DNA of 64,000 nt from Xanthomonas codiaei (GTDB taxonomy: Bacteria; Pseudomonadota; Gammaproteobacteria; Xanthomonadales; Xanthomonadaceae): contig NZ_MDEC01000008.1 of NCBI RefSeq assembly GCF_002939785.1, positions 89,274-153,273 of the forward strand, given 5' to 3'. Of this stretch, positions 53,826 through 63,029 are shown piece by piece; positions within the stretch are counted from its first letter, which is position 1, and every line of letters starts with the position of its first letter. The position numbers were made by a program, and so were the translations under genes. A model generated the notes under the pieces. It did no database searches and was not told where the DNA came from. It saw only the letters and a program-made list of their open reading frames with translations.

Positions 53826-55388
53826 GTGGGTTTGGCGACGTTGGATATCGTGATCGTGCTGGTCTACCTGACCGGCATCTTCGTGCTCGCGCAAGTGGTC
53901 TCGCGCGAGAAGGCAGGCCACAGCAAGAGTGCCGAGGATTACTTCCTGGCCAGCAAGTCGTTGCCGTGGTGGGCGATCGGCGCGTCGCTGATCGCCGCCA
54001 ACATCTCGGCCGAGCAGATCATCGGCATGGCCGGGTCCGGCTATGCCATCGGTCTTGCGATCGCCTCCTACGAATGGATGGCGGCGTTGACGCTGCTGAT
54101 CGTCGGCAAGTTCTTCCTGCCGATCTTCCTGCGCAACGGCATCTACACCATGCCGCAGTTCCTGGAGCAGCGCTACGGCAAGTGGATCCGCACGCTGATG
54201 GCGGTGTTCTGGCTGCTGCTGTACGTGTTCGTCAACCTGACCTCGATCCTGTGGCTGGGATCGATCGCGGTCAGCCAGGTCACCGGCATGGACCAGACCC
54301 TGGCGCTGGCGCTGATCGGCGTGTTCGCGCTGGTCTATCAGTTGTATGGCGGCCTGAAGGCGGTGGCGCTGACCGACATCGTGCAGGTCACGCTGCTGGT
54401 GCTGGGCGGGCTGCTGGTGGCCGGGCTGACGCTGGCGCGGATCGGCGATGGCGGCGGCGTGCTGGCCGGCTTCCAGCATCTGTGGAGTGCGCACCCCGAG
54501 CACTTCCACATGATCCTGAGCAAGGACAACCCGTTCTACAAGGATCTGCCGGGCCTGAGCGTGCTGCTGGGCGGGCTGTGGATCATGAACATCAGCTACT
54601 GGGGTTTCAACCAGTACATCATCCAGCGCGCGCTGGCGGCCAAGAACATCGGCGAGGCGCAGAAGGGCATGGTGTTCGCCGCGTTCCTGAAGCTGCTGAT
54701 GCCGCTGGTGATCGTGGTGCCGGGCATCGCCGCGGTGGTGCTGGCGCCGGATCTGGCCAAGCCCGACCAGGCCTATCCGACCATGATGCAGCTGCTGCCC
54801 ACCGGCATCCTGGGCCTGGTGTTCGCTGCGTTGGTGGCGGCGATCGTGGCCTCGCTGGCCTCGAAGATCAACTCGGTGGCGACCATCTTCACCCTGGATT
54901 TCTACGCCAAGTTCCGCCCCCACACCGAGCAGAAGACGCTGGTGCGCGTGGGCCGCATCGTGGCCGCGGTGTCGGTGCTGATCGGCATCCTCACCGCGCG
55001 GCCGTTGCTGGGCAACTTCGACCAGGGTTTCCAGTTCATCCAGGAATTCACCGGCTTCTTCACCCCGGGCGTGGTGGTCATCTTCATGCTCGGCCTGTTC
55101 TGGAAGCGCGCCAACGAAGCCGGCGCACTGACCGCGGCGATCGGCTCGGTGGTGTTGTCGTTCGCGCTCAAGTTCGCGTGGCCGGAACTGCCATTCATGG
55201 ACCGCATCGGGGTGGTGTTCCTGGCCGCGCTGGTGCTGGCGGTGCTGGTCTCGCTGATGACGCCGGCCACGCAGGCGCGCGACCTGATCCGTACCGACGA
55301 TGTGGCCTATGGCACCACCCTGGGCTTCAAGCTCGGCGCGGCCGGCGTGATCGCGATCCTGATCGTGCTGTATACGGTGTTCTGGTGA
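53826..55388 (+). CDS. Sodium/solute symporter (SSS family), probable sugar transporter
   Basis: A 520-residue inner-membrane protein with about 14 hydrophobic helices and the SSS/vSGLT pattern: SAEDYFLASKSLPWWAIGASLIAANISAEQIIGMAGSGYA (helices 1-2), QLYGGLKAVALTDIVQ, and WIMNISYWGFNQYIIQRALAAKN. The vSGLT-like sodium and sugar sites fall in these segments. GTG 53826 is preceded by AGGAGA. Its place after a glucosidase suggests uptake of glucose or a cello-oligosaccharide driven by sodium. Substrate is inferred. Confidence 0.9.
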   Translation: MGLATLDIVIVLVYLTGIFVLAQVVSREKAGHSKSAEDYFLASKSLPWWAIGASLIAANISAEQIIGMAGSGYAIGLAIASYEWMAALTLLIVGKFFLPIFLRNGIYTMPQFLEQRYGKWIRTLMAVFWLLLYVFVNLTSILWLGSIAVSQVTGMDQTLALALIGVFALVYQLYGGLKAVALTDIVQVTLLVLGGLLVAGLTLARIGDGGGVLAGFQHLWSAHPEHFHMILSKDNPFYKDLPGLSVLLGGLWIMNISYWGFNQYIIQRALAAKNIGEAQKGMVFAAFLKLLMPLVIVVPGIAAVVLAPDLAKPDQAYPTMMQLLPTGILGLVFAALVAAIVASLASKINSVATIFTLDFYAKFRPHTEQKTLVRVGRIVAAVSVLIGILTARPLLGNFDQGFQFIQEFTGFFTPGVVVIFMLGLFWKRANEAGALTAAIGSVVLSFALKFAWPELPFMDRIGVVFLAALVLAVLVSLMTPATQARDLIRTDDVAYGTTLGFKLGAAGVIAILIVLYTVFW

Positions 55389-55407
55389 GCCAGACCGGTT
55401 TTCGGGA

Positions 55408-55433
55408 GCGGCTGACGCAGCATGGTCAGCCGC
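55408..55433. repeat. Hairpin after the symporter gene
   Basis: GCGGCTGAC pairs with GTCAGCCGC (nine bases) around an eight-base loop, 20 bases past the symporter stop. No T run follows. The same GGAGCGGCTGAC string recurs after the mannanase gene at 58914-58925. Confidence 0.55.
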
Positions 55434-55644
55434 CCCGATCTGCACCTTGACGGAGCGGCATGCCGATGCCGGGCTGCGGCGCGTTCGAGCGCCGCAACCG
55501 GCACCGGCCCCGGCGAGTAGCCCATGCGCCGGGCAGGGACACGGCGGTCAGGCGAGCGCTTCGCCACGCCATGGCCATCGCCGCCGTGCCGCCGTCCACT
55601 GCTGCTGCCGAATCCCGACCAACGCTGCCGACGGCCGTCTGCGC

Positions 55645-57498
55645 TCAGACCCGCGCCGCCGCCATGTTTGCTGCAAGCAGCGTGACCGGCGCGGCGAACT
55701 GCGCCTGCCAGGGCGTCTGCAACCAGGCTTCCAGCGCGGCGGCCGGCATGGGTTTTGCGATCCAGTAGCCCTGGCCTTCGTCGCAGCCCCAGGCGCGCAG
55801 TTGCGCATAGGCCTCGGCCGATTCGATGCCTTCGGCCACCACGCGCTGGCCCAGGCTGTGGCCGAGCTGGATCATCGCCGGCACCAGGGTGCGGTCGGTG
55901 CGATTGTCCGGCAGCGAGCGGACGAAGGATTGATCGATCTTCAACGAGCTGGCCGGTAGCTGCTTGAGATAGCTGAAATTGCTGTAGCCGGTGCCGAAAT
56001 CGTCGATGGCGATGTGCACGCCCAGCGCGGCCACGGCGGCGAGCTGTTCGGCCAGCTGTTCGGGGTGGCGGATCATCGCGCTTTCGGTGAATTCGATTTC
56101 CAGCCGGCGTGGATCCAGCTTGTGGCGTTCCAGCCCGCGCCGCAGCAGCAGCGCAAAGCCGGGGCGGTCCAGGTCGGCGGCCGACACATTCAAGGCCAGG
56201 TTGAAGTCCAGGCCTTGCTGCTGCCAGCGCGCGGCCTGGGCGATGCCGTTATCGATCACCCAGGCGGTGATGCGGTTGATCAGCGCGGTCTTCTCGGCCA
56301 TCGGCACGAAGTCCGACGGCATCACCGGGCCGATCATCGGGTGCTGCCAGCGCAGCAGCGCTTCCACCGCCACGCAGCGATGGTCGTGCAGATCCACGCG
56401 CGGCTGGTAATGCAGGCGTAGCTGGCTGGCGCTGTCCAGCGCGGCCGGCAGCGCGGCGAGCAGGCGGAAGGTGTTGCGCTGGGCCACGTCGTGCTTGCGT
56501 TCGTACATGCTCCAGGTCAGGCCGCGCTGGCGCGAGACATCCACCGCGGTGGTGAGCGAACGGATGGTGTCGGACGCGCCATAACTGGTGTGCAGCGACA
56601 CCGCGCCGATCGAGGCCACCGCGGTATGCGGGATGCCCTGGTGATCCAGCGGTTCGGTGAACGCCTTGGACAGCCTGTTGCACAGGCCGGACAGACGCTG
56701 GTTTTCGGCTGGGGTGAGAAAGCCGAAGGTGGTCGGGTCCAGCCGGTAAAGCAGGGTGCCGGCGGGCAGGTAGGCGGTCAGGCGACGTTGCGCCAGCGCG
56801 ACGTACCCATCGGCGTAGTCCCAGCCCAGCGCCTTGACCATATCGCGGAAGTAATCGCTGCCGCAGACGTCGATGGCGACCGCGGTGGTGGCCGGCGCGG
56901 TCTCGCGCTGGGCCAGCCAGGTATCCAGGTCTTCGCCGAAGCGCGAGCGATTGGGCAGGCCGGTGGCGCCATCGCGATAGGTGGTGCTGCGCAGGTTTTC
57001 CACCCGCAGCACGGCCAGGTCGCGCAGCCCCTCCAGATGCAGCAATGCCTCCGCATCCAGACCCTCGCGTGGGCTGGTGCCGATCACGCACAGCGTGCCG
57101 ATGCGGTGGCCGTCGCGCAGTTGCAAGGGCGCGCCGGCGTAGAAGCGGATGAAGGGCGGGCCCAGCACCAGCGGGTTGTCGCTGAAGCGCGGGTCCAGTT
57201 GCGCATCCGGCACCACCATCACCTGGTCGGAGTGGATCGCATGCGCGCAGAACGCCTGCTCGCGCGGTGTCTCGGGCGCCGGCAGGCCAACGCGTGCCTT
57301 GAACCACTGGCGGTGCTCGTCCACCAGCGACACCAGCGCAATCTCCGTGCCCAGCGCACGTGCGGCCATCGCGGCGATGGTGTCGAACACCGGGTCCGGT
57401 GGCGAATCCAGCAGGCAGAGGCCACGCAGGACGGCCAGACGGGTGGATTCTTCGGACATGGGGGACGGCTGACTGACGGGGGCGGGCACGGAGGGCAT
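55645..57498 (-). CDS. GAF-GGDEF-EAL cyclic-di-GMP phosphodiesterase
   Basis: A 617-residue soluble signalling protein: a GAF domain (about 15-165, with WFKARVGLPAPETPREQAFCAHAI), a GGDEF domain (about 170-345) and an EAL domain (about 360-600). The GGDEF signature is degenerate (RLDPTTFGF in its place), so no cyclase activity is expected. The EAL domain keeps EALLRW, the ES of FTES, DDFGTGYSN and EGIES, so it should hydrolyse cyclic di-GMP. The start ATG at 57496-57498 is plausible; a second ATG lies 39 bases later. It is not in an operon. Confidence 0.9.
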   Translation of the reverse strand: MPSVPAPVSQPSPMSEESTRLAVLRGLCLLDSPPDPVFDTIAAMAARALGTEIALVSLVDEHRQWFKARVGLPAPETPREQAFCAHAIHSDQVMVVPDAQLDPRFSDNPLVLGPPFIRFYAGAPLQLRDGHRIGTLCVIGTSPREGLDAEALLHLEGLRDLAVLRVENLRSTTYRDGATGLPNRSRFGEDLDTWLAQRETAPATTAVAIDVCGSDYFRDMVKALGWDYADGYVALAQRRLTAYLPAGTLLYRLDPTTFGFLTPAENQRLSGLCNRLSKAFTEPLDHQGIPHTAVASIGAVSLHTSYGASDTIRSLTTAVDVSRQRGLTWSMYERKHDVAQRNTFRLLAALPAALDSASQLRLHYQPRVDLHDHRCVAVEALLRWQHPMIGPVMPSDFVPMAEKTALINRITAWVIDNGIAQAARWQQQGLDFNLALNVSAADLDRPGFALLLRRGLERHKLDPRRLEIEFTESAMIRHPEQLAEQLAAVAALGVHIAIDDFGTGYSNFSYLKQLPASSLKIDQSFVRSLPDNRTDRTLVPAMIQLGHSLGQRVVAEGIESAEAYAQLRAWGCDEGQGYWIAKPMPAAALEAWLQTPWQAQFAAPVTLLAANMAAARV

Positions 57499-57915
57499 GT
57501 GGCTGTATCGGCCTCGGCCGTATCCACTTGACGTGACCGCACCGGCTTATTCAGCTGCCAGCAGCGCAAACGCATGGTGCAGTGCGAGGCGTCGGCATCC
57601 GTCGTACCGGCAACCGCCGGTGCGTTTCGCGCTGCAGCACAGCGCTGCGCAACACGACGCGGCAGCAAAACGCTGCGCTCTCGGGCTGGGCGCCCACCCA
57701 GGCCAACCTGAGCGGGCGCGCGGTTGTACAGAAGTTAACGTTACCAGCCCTGCGGCGGTGCGGTCTGAGCACTTGGTCCGCATCCGCGGCTTTTGTCGAT
57801 TCTGTGACCGGGCCGCAGATCGCCGCAGGGCACGGCGGGCACGGTCGGCGTGCGCGGGACAGCCCATGCGATGGCATGTCGGTACGTCCGCGGCACCCAC
57901 CCTCAGGAGCGACTC
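57499..57915. other. Non-coding gap
   Basis: No gene is supported in these 417 bases between divergent genes. Several short frames exist on both strands but have irregular, cysteine- and arginine-rich composition typical of GC-rich noise. The mannanase ribosome binding site AGGAG is at 57905-57909. Confidence 0.5.
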
Positions 57916-58908
57916 ATGACACTCTTCACTCGCCTGACGCAGCGCGCCGCGCTGCTGATCCTCGGACTTGCGCTGGCATCGGCCGCACACGCCGGCTTAT
58001 CCGTTTCCGGCACGCAATTGCGCGAAACCAATGGCAACACGCTGGTCCTGCGCGGCATCAACCTGCCGCATGCCTGGTTTGCCGATCGCACCGATGCCGC
58101 ACTGGCGCAGATCGCTGCCACCGGCGCCAACAGCGTGCGCGTGGTACTCAGTTCCGGTCACCGCTGGACCCGCACGCCCGAAGCGGAGGTCGCGCGCATC
58201 GTCGCGCGCTGCAAGAGCCTGGGCCTGATCGCGGTGCTGGAGGTGCACGACACCACCGGCTACGGAGAAGAAGGCGCGGCCGCCACCCTGGCCCATGCCG
58301 CCAGCTACTGGACCAGCGTGCGCGGCGCGCTGGTGGGGCAGGAGGACTACGTCATCATCAATATCGGCAACGAACCGTTCGGCAACCGTCTCAGCGCCAG
58401 CGAATGGGTGACCGGCCACGCGCGTGCGATCGCCACCTTGCGCAATGCCGGCCTGACCCATGCGTTGATGGTGGATGCACCCAACTGGGGCCAGGACTGG
58501 CAGTTCTACATGCGCGACAACGCCGCGGCCTTGCTGGCCCAGGACAGCCGCCGCAATATCGTCTTCAGCGTGCACATGTACGAAGTGTTCGGCAGCGATG
58601 CGTCGGTGGACAGCTATCTGCGCGCGTTTCGCAGCAATGGCCTGGCGCTGGTGGTGGGTGAGTTCGGCGCCGACCATCGCGGCGCGCAGGTCGACGAAGC
58701 GGCGATCATGCGGCGCGCGCGCGAGTACGGGGTCGGCTACATGGGCTGGTCGTGGTCGGGCAACGACAGCAGCAACCAGTCGCTGGATATCGTGCTGGGC
58801 TGGGATCCGACCCGCCTGAGCAGCTGGGGGCGCAGCTTGATCGACGGCCCCGACGGCATCCGCGCCACCTCGCGCAGGGCCAGCGTCTTCGGTCCGAGGC
58901 GTCGCTAG
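57916..58908 (+). CDS. GH5 beta-1,4-mannanase
   Basis: A 330-residue secreted endo-mannanase of the GH5 subfamily 8 type. The signal peptide ends at AHA near residue 25. The compact barrel has LRGINLPHAWF, GANSVRVVLS, LEVHDTTGYG, acid/base Glu153 (INIGNEPFG), VDAPNWGQDW, FSVHMYEVFG, nucleophile Glu249 (VVGEFGADH) and GYMGWSWSGND. These motifs match mannanases rather than cellulases. It would attack plant mannans and glucomannans. It is a single-gene unit; a hairpin lies between it and the convergent response regulator gene. Confidence 0.92.
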   Translation: MTLFTRLTQRAALLILGLALASAAHAGLSVSGTQLRETNGNTLVLRGINLPHAWFADRTDAALAQIAATGANSVRVVLSSGHRWTRTPEAEVARIVARCKSLGLIAVLEVHDTTGYGEEGAAATLAHAASYWTSVRGALVGQEDYVIINIGNEPFGNRLSASEWVTGHARAIATLRNAGLTHALMVDAPNWGQDWQFYMRDNAAALLAQDSRRNIVFSVHMYEVFGSDASVDSYLRAFRSNGLALVVGEFGADHRGAQVDEAAIMRRAREYGVGYMGWSWSGNDSSNQSLDIVLGWDPTRLSSWGRSLIDGPDGIRATSRRASVFGPRRR

Positions 58909-58966
58909 ATCCAGGAGCGGCTGACAGACCTACGGCGCAACCGTCAGGTGGGCGCGGTTGGTGTTC

Positions 58967-59001
58967 GGAACCGGCGTGTACCGCTCGTACGCTCCGGTTC
59001 C
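58967..59001. terminator. Hairpin between convergent mannanase and response regulator genes
   Basis: GGAACCGG (58967-58974) pairs with CCGGTTCC (58994-59001), with further pairing inside. It is about 60 bases past the mannanase stop and about 20 bases past the regulator stop. It has no T run on either strand, so its function as a terminator is tentative. Confidence 0.4.
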
Positions 59002-59021
59002 TGCGCGCTGCCCGCCTGCGA

Positions 59022-59600
59022 TCAGCGTCCGGGTTCGCGCTGCGGTCCCGGGCTGGGGCGCTTGGTCAGCTTGCGCTGCAGCGAGCGGCGGTGCATGCCC
59101 AGCAACCGTGCGGCCGCGGACACGTTGCCGCCGGTTTCGTGCAGCGCCTGCTGGATGTGTTCCCACTGCAGGCGGCTGAGCGGGGTCATCATTTCCTGCG
59201 CGGTTTCTTCTTCGTCCGGCTCGGGCAGGTCGTCGTCCTCCTCGCCCAGCGCGCGCATGATGGTGGGGATGTTGGCCGGCTTGGGCAGGTAGTCGTCGGC
59301 GCCGAGCTTGATGGCCTCCACCGCGGTGGCGATGCTGGCGTAGCCGGTGACCAGCAGGATGCGCATGTCGGCGCGGATCTGCCGCAGCGGCTGGATCAGG
59401 CTCAGGCCGGAATCGTGGCCGAGCTTGAGGTCGATCAGGGCGAAATCCGGCAATGCGCTGCGCGCGGTGGACAGCGCGCTGTCCGCATCGGTGGCGGTCA
59501 GCGTTTCCACGCCACGCCGCGCCAGGCTGCGCTGCAGCGTGCGCAGGTACAAGGTGTCGTCGTCGACCAACAGGCCGGTACGGATCGGGGTGCTTGTCAT
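59022..59600 (-). CDS. Response regulator, RegA/PrrA/ActR type
   Basis: A 192-residue regulator. The receiver domain (about 8-120) has the acidic triad at 13-15 (VDDD), the phospho-acceptor Asp57 in LIDLKLG, Thr85 and Lys107 (LPKPAN). A linker with many acidic residues precedes a Fis-type helix-turn-helix (about 145-180, TGGNVSAAARLLGMHRRSLQRKL). This layout is that of RegA/PrrA global redox regulators. The histidine kinase gene upstream overlaps it by four bases. Target genes are not known from this window. Confidence 0.92.
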   Translation of the reverse strand: MTSTPIRTGLLVDDDTLYLRTLQRSLARRGVETLTATDADSALSTARSALPDFALIDLKLGHDSGLSLIQPLRQIRADMRILLVTGYASIATAVEAIKLGADDYLPKPANIPTIMRALGEEDDDLPEPDEEETAQEMMTPLSRLQWEHIQQALHETGGNVSAAARLLGMHRRSLQRKLTKRPSPGPQREPGR

Positions 59601-60826
59601 GCCAGGGCCTCGTGTTCGGAAAGCGGCAGGCGGAACCCGACGCGGGCGCCGCTGCCTTCGGCGGGCAGCATCCACAGCTCGCCCTGCAGGCGTTCGACGG
59701 TGGCATGCGACAAGGCCAGGCCCACGCCCATGCCGTCGTGCTTGCCGCTGTTGAACAAGGTGCCGGGCAGCATGGCTTGCGCGGTGTCGAAGCCGGGGCC
59801 GTAATCGCGTACCTCGCCGCTGAGATGGTCGTCCTCCACCCGCAGCGTCAGGTCGATCTGCGGGCGGCCGGCGCGCTCGCCGGCATCGGCGGCATTGTTG
59901 AGCAGCACCATCAGCAGGTGGCTGACGCCGGGTTGCAGCATCAGCCGCATCGGTGCGTCCTCGTTGCGGCGTAGCTCGATGGTGGGGCGCACCAGCCGCC
60001 ATTGTTCCAGCACGTCCTTCACCGCCACCTCGCGGCTCAGATGGCCGTTGTCGGCCGGTGCGGCCAGCGCCAGCACGCGCTCGTGGCACTGCACCAACAG
60101 CTCACGCAAGGTGTCCAGATCCTCGCGCAACTCCACTTGGTCGCACTGGTCGGCGATGTCGTCCACCAGCAGCGTCATCGTCGCCAGCGGGGTGTTGAGT
60201 TCGTGCGCCACCGAGGCCGCATGCGTGGCCAGCGCCACGATGCCCTCGTTGCGGGCGAAGCGCTCGCGCAGGGTGGAGATTTCGCGTTCGCGTTCGCGCA
60301 TCGACAACGCCAGCCGCGTGGCGAACGCCAGCACCACCACGGTGGACAGCAGGAAGTTGGCCGCCATGCCCCACATGTGCAGGCTCAAGGGGTCGAAGCT
60401 GCCGTACGGCAGTGGCAGGCCGAATGCCGCGCTGACCACGTAGCCGGCCACGCACGACGCCGCCACCGCCATCGCCCAGCCCAGCGGCAGGGCCAGCGCG
60501 GCCAGGGCGATCAGCACCAGGAACAGCGAGCCGAACGGGTTGGCGATGCCGCCGCTCCAGCCCACCATCCAGGTCAGCACGGTCACATCGACCAGGATGT
60601 GGCCGAACTCGGTGGCCGGGCTCACCGCGCCGCGATGGGCCACGCGCAGCTGCGCATACAGGTTGAACACCGCCAGCGCGGCCACGCCGGCCCACAGCGG
60701 TTGCTGCGGCAGGTTCAGGCCCATCAGGCCGGTGGCGACCAGGATGGTGGCGGCCTGGCCGGCGGTAGCCAGCCAGCGCAGGCTGCACAGGGTCCGCAGG
60801 AAGGAGGCGTCGGAGCTGTTCATCAT
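59597..60826 (-). CDS. Sensor histidine kinase, RegB/PrrB type
   Basis: A 409-residue inner-membrane kinase with about six helices in the first 175 residues. GGIANPF at residues 92-98 matches the GGxxNPF quinone-binding motif of RegB-type redox sensors. The H-box HELNTPLATM places the phosphorylated His208. The N-box LLNNAADAG and G-boxes (DYGPGFD, GMGVGL) complete an intact catalytic domain. It probably senses the redox state of the quinone pool and signals to the RegA-like protein. Two adjacent ATGs (60821-60826) are possible starts. It is divergent from ispG. Confidence 0.9.
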   Translation of the reverse strand: MMNSSDASFLRTLCSLRWLATAGQAATILVATGLMGLNLPQQPLWAGVAALAVFNLYAQLRVAHRGAVSPATEFGHILVDVTVLTWMVGWSGGIANPFGSLFLVLIALAALALPLGWAMAVAASCVAGYVVSAAFGLPLPYGSFDPLSLHMWGMAANFLLSTVVVLAFATRLALSMREREREISTLRERFARNEGIVALATHAASVAHELNTPLATMTLLVDDIADQCDQVELREDLDTLRELLVQCHERVLALAAPADNGHLSREVAVKDVLEQWRLVRPTIELRRNEDAPMRLMLQPGVSHLLMVLLNNAADAGERAGRPQIDLTLRVEDDHLSGEVRDYGPGFDTAQAMLPGTLFNSGKHDGMGVGLALSHATVERLQGELWMLPAEGSGARVGFRLPLSEHEALA

Positions 60827-60931
60827 CGCAATGCTATGCGCTTGGGGGCGTGGCAGCCTGCGACAAACCGTCGCATCGGCCCGGAATGCCGGCCGCAGCA
60901 CGCTTCAGCTGTGAGCGGACGGAGGACAGGC

Positions 60932-60937
60932 TAAAAT
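60932..60937 (+). promoter_or_regulatory. Possible -10 box of ispG, leaderless transcript
   Basis: TAAAAT lies seven bases before the ispG ATG at 60944. If used, transcription would begin at or next to the start codon. The -35 match (CTGTGA at 60909-60914) is weak, so this is only a candidate. Confidence 0.3.
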
Positions 60938-60943
60938 ACCGCG

Positions 60944-62209
60944 ATGCATGACGCCGTGACCCGCCCAACCCCTCCCGCCGACGCCACCGCCTGGCCGCGC
61001 CGCATCACCCAGGCCGTCAGGATCGGCAGCGTGATCGTGGGCGGAGGCCACCCGGTGGTCGTCCAGTCGATGACCAATACCGACACCGCCGACATTGCCG
61101 GCAGCGTCAAGCAGGTGGCCGAGTTGTGGCGCGCCGGCTCGGAGATGGTGCGGCTGACCGTCAACAATCCCGAGTCCGCCGCCGCCATCCCGCGCATCGT
61201 CGACAAGCTGCGCATGATGGGGATCGAGGTGCCGCTGATCGGCGATTTCCATTACAACGGCCACCAGCTGCTCGCCGCCGAGCCGGCCTGTGCGCAAGCG
61301 TTGGCCAAGTACCGCATCAACCCGGGCAACGTCGGTTTCGGCAAGAAGAAGGACCTGCAGTTCGGGCAGCTGATCGAATTCGCCATCAAGTACGACAAAC
61401 CGGTACGCATCGGCGCCAACTGGGGTTCGCTGGACCAGTCATTGGCCGCGCAGCTGATGGATGAGAATTCCCGGCGTGACTCGCCGTGGGATGCCGGCCG
61501 CGTGCTGCGCGAGGCGTTGATCCGTTCGGCGGTGGACTCGGCCGAGCGCGCGGTAGAACTGGGCCTGCCGCGCGAGCGCATCATCCTGTCGGCCAAGGTG
61601 TCCGGTGTGCAGGAGCTGATCGCGGTGTATCGCGACATGGGCAGCCGCTGCGACTTTGCGCTGCACCTGGGCCTGACCGAAGCCGGCATCGGTAGCAAGG
61701 GCATCGTGGCTTCGGCCGCGGCGCTGAGCGTGCTGTTGCAGGAAGGCATCGGCGACACCATCCGCATCTCGCTGACGCCCGAGCCGGGGCAACCGCGCAC
61801 CCAGGAAGTGGTGGTGGCGCAGGAACTGCTGCAGACCACCGGGCAACGCGCGTTCACTCCGATGGTCACCGCCTGCCCGGGCTGCGGCCGCACCACCTCG
61901 GAGTTCTTCCAGGAGCTGGCCGGCGTGGTGCAGAACCACGTGCGCGCGCGCATGCCGGAATGGAAGATCTCCAATCCCGGCGCGGAGAACATGACCCTGG
62001 CGGTGATGGGCTGCGTGGTCAACGGGCCGGGCGAATCGCGTCACGCCAACATCGGCATCTCGTTGCCGGGCACTGGCGAAGCGCCGTCGGCGCCGGTGTT
62101 CGTGGATGGCGAAAAAACCGTCACCCTGCGTGGCGAGAACATCGCGCAGGACTTCATCGCGCTGATCGACCAGTACGTCGAACGCACCTATGTCCGCCGC
62201 GCCGGCTGA
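60944..62209 (+). CDS. ispG: 4-hydroxy-3-methylbut-2-en-1-yl diphosphate synthase
   Basis: A 421-residue iron-sulfur enzyme of the MEP isoprenoid pathway that reduces methylerythritol cyclodiphosphate to HMBPP. It has the N-terminal [19 protein letters not shown], the [10 protein letters not shown] region and the three cluster cysteines in TACPGCGRT and [10 protein letters not shown] near the C-terminus. Length is typical of proteobacterial IspG. The last 20 bases overlap the PAP2 gene. The start ATG at 60944 is close to a possible -10 box. Confidence 0.96.
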   Translation: MHDAVTRPTPPADATAWPRRITQAVRIGSVIVGGGHPVVVQSMTNTDTADIAGSVKQVAELWRAGSEMVRLTVNNPESAAAIPRIVDKLRMMGIEVPLIGDFHYNGHQLLAAEPACAQALAKYRINPGNVGFGKKKDLQFGQLIEFAIKYDKPVRIGANWGSLDQSLAAQLMDENSRRDSPWDAGRVLREALIRSAVDSAERAVELGLPRERIILSAKVSGVQELIAVYRDMGSRCDFALHLGLTEAGIGSKGIVASAAALSVLLQEGIGDTIRISLTPEPGQPRTQEVVVAQELLQTTGQRAFTPMVTACPGCGRTTSEFFQELAGVVQNHVRARMPEWKISNPGAENMTLAVMGCVVNGPGESRHANIGISLPGTGEAPSAPVFVDGEKTVTLRGENIAQDFIALIDQYVERTYVRRAG

Positions 62210-62888
62210 GTCGCCGGCCGGATTCAGGGGATGGCTGCGCAACAATGCGTGGCGCATGGCGTTGCTGTTTGCCGGCGTGTTGCTGCCGCTGGGGCTGTTC
62301 GTGGACCTGGCCGACGAAGTCCACGAGCTGGAAAACTTCTACTTCGACGAACCGCTGCTTTGGAGCCTGCGCAGTATCGCCACCCCGGAGCTAAATACGT
62401 TTTTCGGGGTGATCTCCAAGATCGGTTATCAGTACGGCGTGATTCCGGCCGACATCGCCATCGTGCTGGTGCTGCTGGCGCTGCGTCGCTGGCGCGAGGG
62501 GACCTTTGCCGCGCTGGGCTTCGGCGGTTCGGCGCTGCTCAACATGGGAGCCAAGCAGTTCTTCCAGCGCGACCGGCCCAGCCTGTGGGAGTCGATCGCG
62601 CCGGAAAGCACCTTCAGCTTTCCCAGCGGCCATGCGATGGGCTCGATGACGCTGGCGGCGGTGGTCATCGCGCTGGCCTGGCGCACCCGCTGGCGCTGGC
62701 CGGTGACCATCGTGGCCAGCACGTTCGCGTTGCTGGTCGGCGTGTCGCGTATCTACCTGGGCGTGCATTATCCCTCCGACATCCTGGGCGGCTGGTCGGC
62801 GGCGCTGGTGTGGGTGGTCGGCCTGTACCTGGTGATGTTCCGCGGTGCGCGACGCCCGCATTGGCGCCGCACCGCCGCATCGGTCTGA
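62190..62888 (+). CDS. PAP2-family membrane phosphatase
   Basis: A 232-residue integral membrane phosphatase with about five helices. All three signature parts are present: [18 protein letters not shown] and [16 protein letters not shown], which hold the catalytic His residues. Such enzymes dephosphorylate undecaprenyl diphosphate or phosphatidic acid type lipids. The 20-base overlap with ispG suggests coupled expression, which would fit a polyprenyl diphosphate substrate; that is inference. Confidence 0.9.
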   Translation: MSAAPAESPAGFRGWLRNNAWRMALLFAGVLLPLGLFVDLADEVHELENFYFDEPLLWSLRSIATPELNTFFGVISKIGYQYGVIPADIAIVLVLLALRRWREGTFAALGFGGSALLNMGAKQFFQRDRPSLWESIAPESTFSFPSGHAMGSMTLAAVVIALAWRTRWRWPVTIVASTFALLVGVSRIYLGVHYPSDILGGWSAALVWVVGLYLVMFRGARRPHWRRTAASV

Positions 62889-63029
62889 CTACCCGGCTGT
62901 GCGGCTTGCACGCCATCGCGCTTCGGCGCGTGGCGCGATCGCACGGCGTGGTTGCACCCGTGGAAATCAGCTCAGTCTGGCGTCCATGCCCATCGCGGCG
63001 GCGTCACGCACCAGCCGGTGCAGTCTGGT

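Noticed and set aside
53673-55445. A 590-codon minus-strand frame opposite the symporter
   Set aside because: Extremely rich in His, Gln, Asp and Arg, without domains; the plus-strand protein has clear membrane helices.
55404-58925. GGAGCGGCTGAC string after both the symporter and the mannanase genes
   Set aside because: Only 12 bases are shared and only one copy forms a perfect hairpin; too little to call a repeat family from this window.
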